DNA of 64,000 nucleotides from an uncultured Dysgonomonas sp. (GTDB taxonomy: Bacteria > Bacteroidota > Bacteroidia > Bacteroidales > Dysgonomonadaceae). Positions 60,409 through 64,000 of the stretch are shown here, one piece after another. Below the pieces are notes generated by a model that worked only from the letters and a program-made list of their open reading frames with translations, ran no database searches and was not told the DNA's origin. The stretch spans positions 62,001 to 126,000 of the forward strand of contig NZ_CAKUOF010000008.1 in NCBI RefSeq assembly GCF_934668725.1, given 5' to 3'. Both the position numbers and the translations under genes were made by a program. Position 1 is the stretch's first letter. Every line of letters starts with the position of its first letter.

Positions 60409-61737
60409 TTACATTTTCTCCCAAATATGGGCAGCATCAAGTCCCAGCTTGATAATAAATAGGACAGCCAAAACATAAATCATCGTAGAAACATCCTTAT
60501 ATCTTCCGGATAATATTTTGACAAAGAAGTAAGTAAGTATACCAAATACAATACCTTGTGCAATACTGTATGTGAACGGCATAAAAATCAGCGTAACAAA
60601 AGCCGGCAAAGACTCGGTAATATCATCGAAGTTTATTTTAGCCACTGCCGAAATCATAAACAAGCCTACAATAATAAGTGCCGGAGATGTTGCCGAAGCA
60701 GGTACAATAAGAAATAAGGGAGCAAAAAACAGAGCCAGGACAAACATAAAAGCTGTACTTACCGAAGTTAATCCTGTACGACCTCCGGCTGCAACTCCCG
60801 ACGAACTTTCGATATAGGCTGTTATTGGACTTGTACCCAAAACCGATCCTATTGTTGTACCTAAAGCATCAGCGAATAATGCCTTTTTCATCTGAGGGAA
60901 GTTACCGTCTTTGTCCAATAAACCGGTTCTCGAAACTACCCCGATAAGGGTTCCTACAGTATCAAAAAGATTTACGAATAAGAATGTGAATACAACCAAT
61001 GCCATATCGAATGTAAATACTTTATCCCATTCGAATTGAGCAAATGTAGGTACTAAAGACGGAGGAAGGCTTACCCAGTTACCTTCGGGGAAGTGGACTA
61101 TTCCGGCAAAGATACCGCCAATTGTTGCAGCAACTATACCTATCAGAATAGCTCCATTTACATTGAGTGCCAGCAAAGCTCCTGTTATAACTACTCCTGC
61201 CAATGCAATCCAAACATTCGGATTTGCCATATCTCCCAAAGAAACCAAAGTGGCATCATTTCCAACTACTACTCCTGCACTCTTTAATCCCACTAATGTA
61301 ATAAAAAGTCCTACTCCTACGGGGATGGCTTCTTTCAGAACTCGAGGAATACTATTTACGATCAACTCCCGCACATTAAAAAATGTGAGAAGTATAAATA
61401 TAAGCCCTTCAATAAAAACTGCTGTTAAAGCAAATTGCCACGTATACCCCATTGTCAGGACAACGGTAAAGGCAAAAAAGTTATTAAGCCCCATTCCCGG
61501 AGCTTGTGCAACAGGCAGATTGGTAAAAAATGCCATAAAAAGAGTAGCTATAACCGAACCTAAAACGGTAGCAGTAAATACTGCTGCTCTATCCATTCCG
61601 GTTTCGCCCAAAATATTCGGATTTACAACCAGAATATAAGACATGGTAAGAAAGGTTATCAGTCCTGCGAATAGCTCGGTACGAACTGTTGTATTATTTT
61701 CTTTCAGTTTAAAAATTTTCTCTAACATATTATTCAT
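60409..61737 (-). CDS. NCS2-family nucleobase permease (AdeP/PbuG type)
   Basis: 442 residues, 12-14 membrane segments. Motifs of the AzgA-like purine group: GLITFLTMSYILVVNP, the QAPGMGLNNFFAFTV block, VNLFDTVGTLIGV and SPITAYIESSSGVAAGGRTGL. These transporters import adenine, guanine or hypoxanthine with protons. Adjacent to a Tsx-like outer-membrane barrel gene, so a nucleobase/nucleoside uptake pair is plausible. Confidence 0.9.
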   Translation of the reverse strand: MNNMLEKIFKLKENNTTVRTELFAGLITFLTMSYILVVNPNILGETGMDRAAVFTATVLGSVIATLFMAFFTNLPVAQAPGMGLNNFFAFTVVLTMGYTWQFALTAVFIEGLIFILLTFFNVRELIVNSIPRVLKEAIPVGVGLFITLVGLKSAGVVVGNDATLVSLGDMANPNVWIALAGVVITGALLALNVNGAILIGIVAATIGGIFAGIVHFPEGNWVSLPPSLVPTFAQFEWDKVFTFDMALVVFTFLFVNLFDTVGTLIGVVSRTGLLDKDGNFPQMKKALFADALGTTIGSVLGTSPITAYIESSSGVAAGGRTGLTSVSTAFMFVLALFFAPLFLIVPASATSPALIIVGLFMISAVAKINFDDITESLPAFVTLIFMPFTYSIAQGIVFGILTYFFVKILSGRYKDVSTMIYVLAVLFIIKLGLDAAHIWEKM

Positions 61738-61789
61738 TGGGTATATTTATGAAAATGGAAGTATTTAATAGACCTTTAAAGTTACAGCA

Positions 61790-61807
61790 AAAGACCTTAG
61801 AAGGTCC
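61790..61807. other. Palindrome at DUF5020 stop (GACCTT / AAGGTC)
   Basis: Plus strand AAGACCTTAGAAGGTCC: a GACCTT-x2-AAGGTC inverted repeat on the minus strand, overlapping the stop. It uses the same words as the GGTCTnnGACC elements but in opposite order, so I keep it separate. Confidence 0.35.
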
Positions 61808-62513
61808 ATTTACCGGCAATAGTCGGAAATACATATAATTTATTTTTATAGTTTGAAGTGGCATAAAAATTATTGGTGATTTCGATCTCACTACCAAAAG
61901 ACAGATTCTTGTCTATATTATACCAGAACTGAGGTTCTGTAAGCAGAATAACCTTTTTTCCTCCTTTTCCGGATACCCGATCTTTGTTTTCAGTCCAAAC
62001 ATCAATAAATCCGGTCAATGTTACTTTATTATCAAACAAGTTTGTATTCCAGATTCCTGTCCATTGTACATCGTGACTCACCTTATCAAAAGTATTATAT
62101 TTATAAGCCAGATAAGTACTGATAAATACAGGCCCGAAAGCATGGTCGTATGCCCCTCCCACCAGATAAGCATTAGGAATTGAGAATCCTGAGAAATTCT
62201 CTCCTCTTACTATTCCTCCATTAAATTCGATATGAGGCATTATAGGACTGTTGCCTACTTTTATATTCCTGTAGATCTCTAAATAAGCAAGACCGATATT
62301 GCCTTTGCTTTGATTAAAATCAACATCGATAAAACCAAAAGTAGACCCCCATTTATCGGGTTTGAACATTTGGAATGTTGCCGTAAAGTAGTTTCGTGGT
62401 GCAACGTCATTGTTTAATGTATGCCTTGGATCGAAGTGGAGTTGAATTTCCTGCGAATAAGAGATAATAGATACTGCGAATAAAAGTAACGGAAGAAGTA
62501 AATGTTTTTTCAT
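61797..62513 (-). CDS. DUF5020-family outer-membrane protein (Tsx-like)
   Basis: 238 residues. Signal peptide (1-20, SYS-Q), then a beta barrel with regular aromatic alternation, ending in Phe (GKWTF), the outer-membrane insertion signal. Length and layout resemble the nucleoside-specific channel Tsx, and the DUF5020 group in Bacteroidetes. It is 59 bases before the NCS2 permease, which fits a role in nucleoside or nucleobase uptake across the outer membrane. Confidence 0.78.
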   Translation of the reverse strand: MKKHLLLPLLLFAVSIISYSQEIQLHFDPRHTLNNDVAPRNYFTATFQMFKPDKWGSTFGFIDVDFNQSKGNIGLAYLEIYRNIKVGNSPIMPHIEFNGGIVRGENFSGFSIPNAYLVGGAYDHAFGPVFISTYLAYKYNTFDKVSHDVQWTGIWNTNLFDNKVTLTGFIDVWTENKDRVSGKGGKKVILLTEPQFWYNIDKNLSFGSEIEITNNFYATSNYKNKLYVFPTIAGKWTF

Positions 62514-62596
62514 AGAGTTTTTTGCTCAATAAATTATTAAATGTTTATTATTTAGACAGAATAAATTATTTACTAACGTTATAAATGGGAATCAAC

Positions 62597-63316
62597 TTAA
62601 AACCGGTTCTCTTTATTATTTTTTTCAACCTGAGCCAATATATCATTCATCATCTCAATCTGAATTTTTTGAATTTCAATAAGGTCTTGCTGCTGGTATA
62701 TCATCAGATGGTCTATTTTCTCATGCAATGCCCTGACTTCCAATTCAGATTTCAGGTTTATCATATAATCTTTTTTTGAGCGATCACGATCTTTTTCTTC
62801 CTGGCGATTCTGGCTCATCATTATTATTGGGGCTTGTATTGCAGCTAAACATGAAAGAAGAAGGTTTAGTAAAATGAAAGGATAAGGATCGAATCCTTTA
62901 TTGGCAAACCAGAAAACATTTAACAGTATCCATAGGATAATAAAAACTCCGAATGAAATAATGAAGACCCAACTACCTCCGAATGAAGCCACTTTATCAG
63001 CCACTTTTTGACCTGTTGTTAAATGTTGGCTTTTTTCGTCGTCCAACTTATCAGTTAAGGTAGAGTGCTCTTTAACTGATGCCAGAACCTTCTCCTCCAG
63101 CTCAGAGAGTGTACCAAGCTGATTGGCAAGATAAGATGAAATATATTTCTCCCGAAACAGGTTCATTTCGGATATTGATAGAAATTTAGTCCTATCAAAA
63201 TCGGGATGCTCTCTTTGTATTAGCTCCAAAATAGAACTTCGAATGGAGTTTCCTGAAATTCTTTGAGATACAGGAAACTTTTGATTCGAAATATCACTAA
63301 TAAATTCTTTCATCAT
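62597..63316 (-). CDS. DUF1003 membrane protein
   Basis: 239 residues. Cytoplasmic N-terminal part, two membrane segments (about 115-135 and 145-165) joined by the short DUF1003 turn FDPYPFILLNLLLSCLAAIQAP, and a charged C-terminal helix (IMMSQNRQEEKDRDRSKKD, then a coiled coil). Family conserved but uncharacterised; some relatives are cyclic-nucleotide or stress linked. Starts 23 bases after tldD. Confidence 0.85.
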   Translation of the reverse strand: MMKEFISDISNQKFPVSQRISGNSIRSSILELIQREHPDFDRTKFLSISEMNLFREKYISSYLANQLGTLSELEEKVLASVKEHSTLTDKLDDEKSQHLTTGQKVADKVASFGGSWVFIISFGVFIILWILLNVFWFANKGFDPYPFILLNLLLSCLAAIQAPIIMMSQNRQEEKDRDRSKKDYMINLKSELEVRALHEKIDHLMIYQQQDLIEIQKIQIEMMNDILAQVEKNNKENRF

Positions 63317-63339
63317 ACTCTTAATGTTTGAAGTTAAGC

Positions 63340-64000
63340 CTATTCTCCTCCAACAGTCAACCGACTAACCAATACCGACGGTAACCCTTGTCCTACAGGA
63401 ACACTCTGCCCATCCTTTCCACACGTCCACGAACTTTCGTCAATCTTCAGGTTATTACCCACCATAGTTATATCTGCTAAGGCTTTAGGACCGTTTCCTA
63501 TTATATTGATGTCCTTTATCGGCTGTGTCAACTTCCCGTTTTCTATCAAATAACCCGTTTTCACATAAAATGTAAAATCACCTGCACCAATCTGCACCTG
63601 ACCGTTACTAAAGTTATCAACATAAACACCTTGCTTTACACTTGCAATCATCTCCTCATTTGTCATATTACCCGACTCCATGTAAGTCACACGCATGCGT
63701 GGCATAGGTACATGACGGAACGACTGGCGTCTTCCATTTCCGGTAGGTTTTACCCCATAGTATTTTGCACTGATTCTATCGTGTAAATAACTTTCAAGGA
63801 TACCGTTTCTTACAATATATGTTTTTTGGCTTTCAATGCCTTCATCATCAAAGTTAATAGCGCCTCTGGCATACTCTATAGTGCCATCATCAACCACATT
63901 TATATTGGGGTTACAGATTGTTTTTCCCAGTAAATCTGAAAATATAGAAACATTCTTACGATTAAAATCGGCTTCAAAAGCATGTCCGATTGCCTCATGC
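63340..64000 (-). CDS. TldD-family metalloprotease, 5' end outside window
   Basis: Only the C-terminal 220 residues lie inside; the frame runs off the right edge. The upstream segment at 63997 down reads HEAIGHAFEAD, the metal-binding HExxxH of TldD, so this is the catalytic TldD type. The later blocks SFRHVPMPRMRVTYMESG, GDFTFYVKTGYLIENGK and MVGNNLKIDESSWTCGKDGQ fit the family. It should pair with the TldE at 59027-60358. Confidence 0.9.
   Translation of the reverse strand, partial: HEAIGHAFEADFNRKNVSIFSDLLGKTICNPNINVVDDGTIEYARGAINFDDEGIESQKTYIVRNGILESYLHDRISAKYYGVKPTGNGRRQSFRHVPMPRMRVTYMESGNMTNEEMIASVKQGVYVDNFSNGQVQIGAGDFTFYVKTGYLIENGKLTQPIKDINIIGNGPKALADITMVGNNLKIDESSWTCGKDGQSVPVGQGLPSVLVSRLTVGGE

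Noticed and set aside
1..64000. Insertion sequences, prophage genes, tRNA or rRNA genes
   Set aside because: No transposase, integrase or phage structural frame, and no cloverleaf or rRNA-like block, was found on either strand by eye.

Overview
The window reads as a chromosomal segment of a low-GC member of the Bacteroidetes, most likely order Bacteroidales and close to Dysgonomonas (genus is inference). The evidence is gene content: the gliding/type 9 secretion lipoproteins GldD and GldH, a protein with a type B (gliding-associated) C-terminal sorting domain, a serine palmitoyltransferase for sphingolipids, a PSP1/RicT protein, the recF-dciA pair and DUF349, DUF1003 and DUF5020 proteins. Promoters fit the Bacteroidetes form (TTG, about 19 bases, TAnnTTTG), and most genes lack a Shine-Dalgarno sequence. 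No rRNA, tRNA, insertion sequence, prophage or CRISPR array was seen. Most of the window is core chromosome.

Layout. 1-9.1 kb: end of a DUF349 protein, flavodoxin with a Fur-like palindrome, a thioesterase-dciA-recF run, an SGNH-like secreted protein, an APC permease, a divergent Fpg/Nei glycosylase and an OadA/PycB-like carboxyltransferase whose biotin domain has lost its lysine. 9.1-22.5 kb: a lone ExbD, ssb and gldD, an MscS channel, ferritin, lemA with a TPM protein, dnaA, an MCE (MlaD) protein, an amidase, D-lactate dehydrogenase, RNase Y, ZapA and a coiled-coil partner. 22.6-34.5 kb: RlpA, a calcium P-type ATPase, a nitrogen module (barrel protein, P-II, Amt), proS, an Eis-like acetyltransferase, a secreted EEP-fold nuclease/phosphatase and threonine dehydratase.

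34.7-45.6 kb: two tandem paralogues of unknown function, rarA, then the most accessory-looking stretch: an untracked 55-residue double-glycine leader peptide followed by a CPBP (CAAX-like) membrane protease. Next come an FAD oxidoreductase, a YhcH protein, mannose-6-phosphate isomerase, ferrochelatase and two PepSY-like secreted proteins facing a two-component system. 45.6-55.4 kb: that kinase/regulator pair, then a long minus-strand run ricT-gldH and holB, metF, rseP, dxr and a degenerate LytM protein. 55.6-64 kb: serine palmitoyltransferase, a type B sorted protein, and a minus-strand group in which TldD and TldE flank a purine permease, a Tsx-like barrel and a DUF1003 protein.

The main candidates for something new are the peptide/CPBP pair at 38.4-39.4 kb and a short intergenic palindrome, GGTCTnnGACC, that recurs next to stop codons. 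Secondary points are a glycosylase without its catalytic proline, a carboxyltransferase without a biotin lysine, and a RicT with a 14-cysteine extension.
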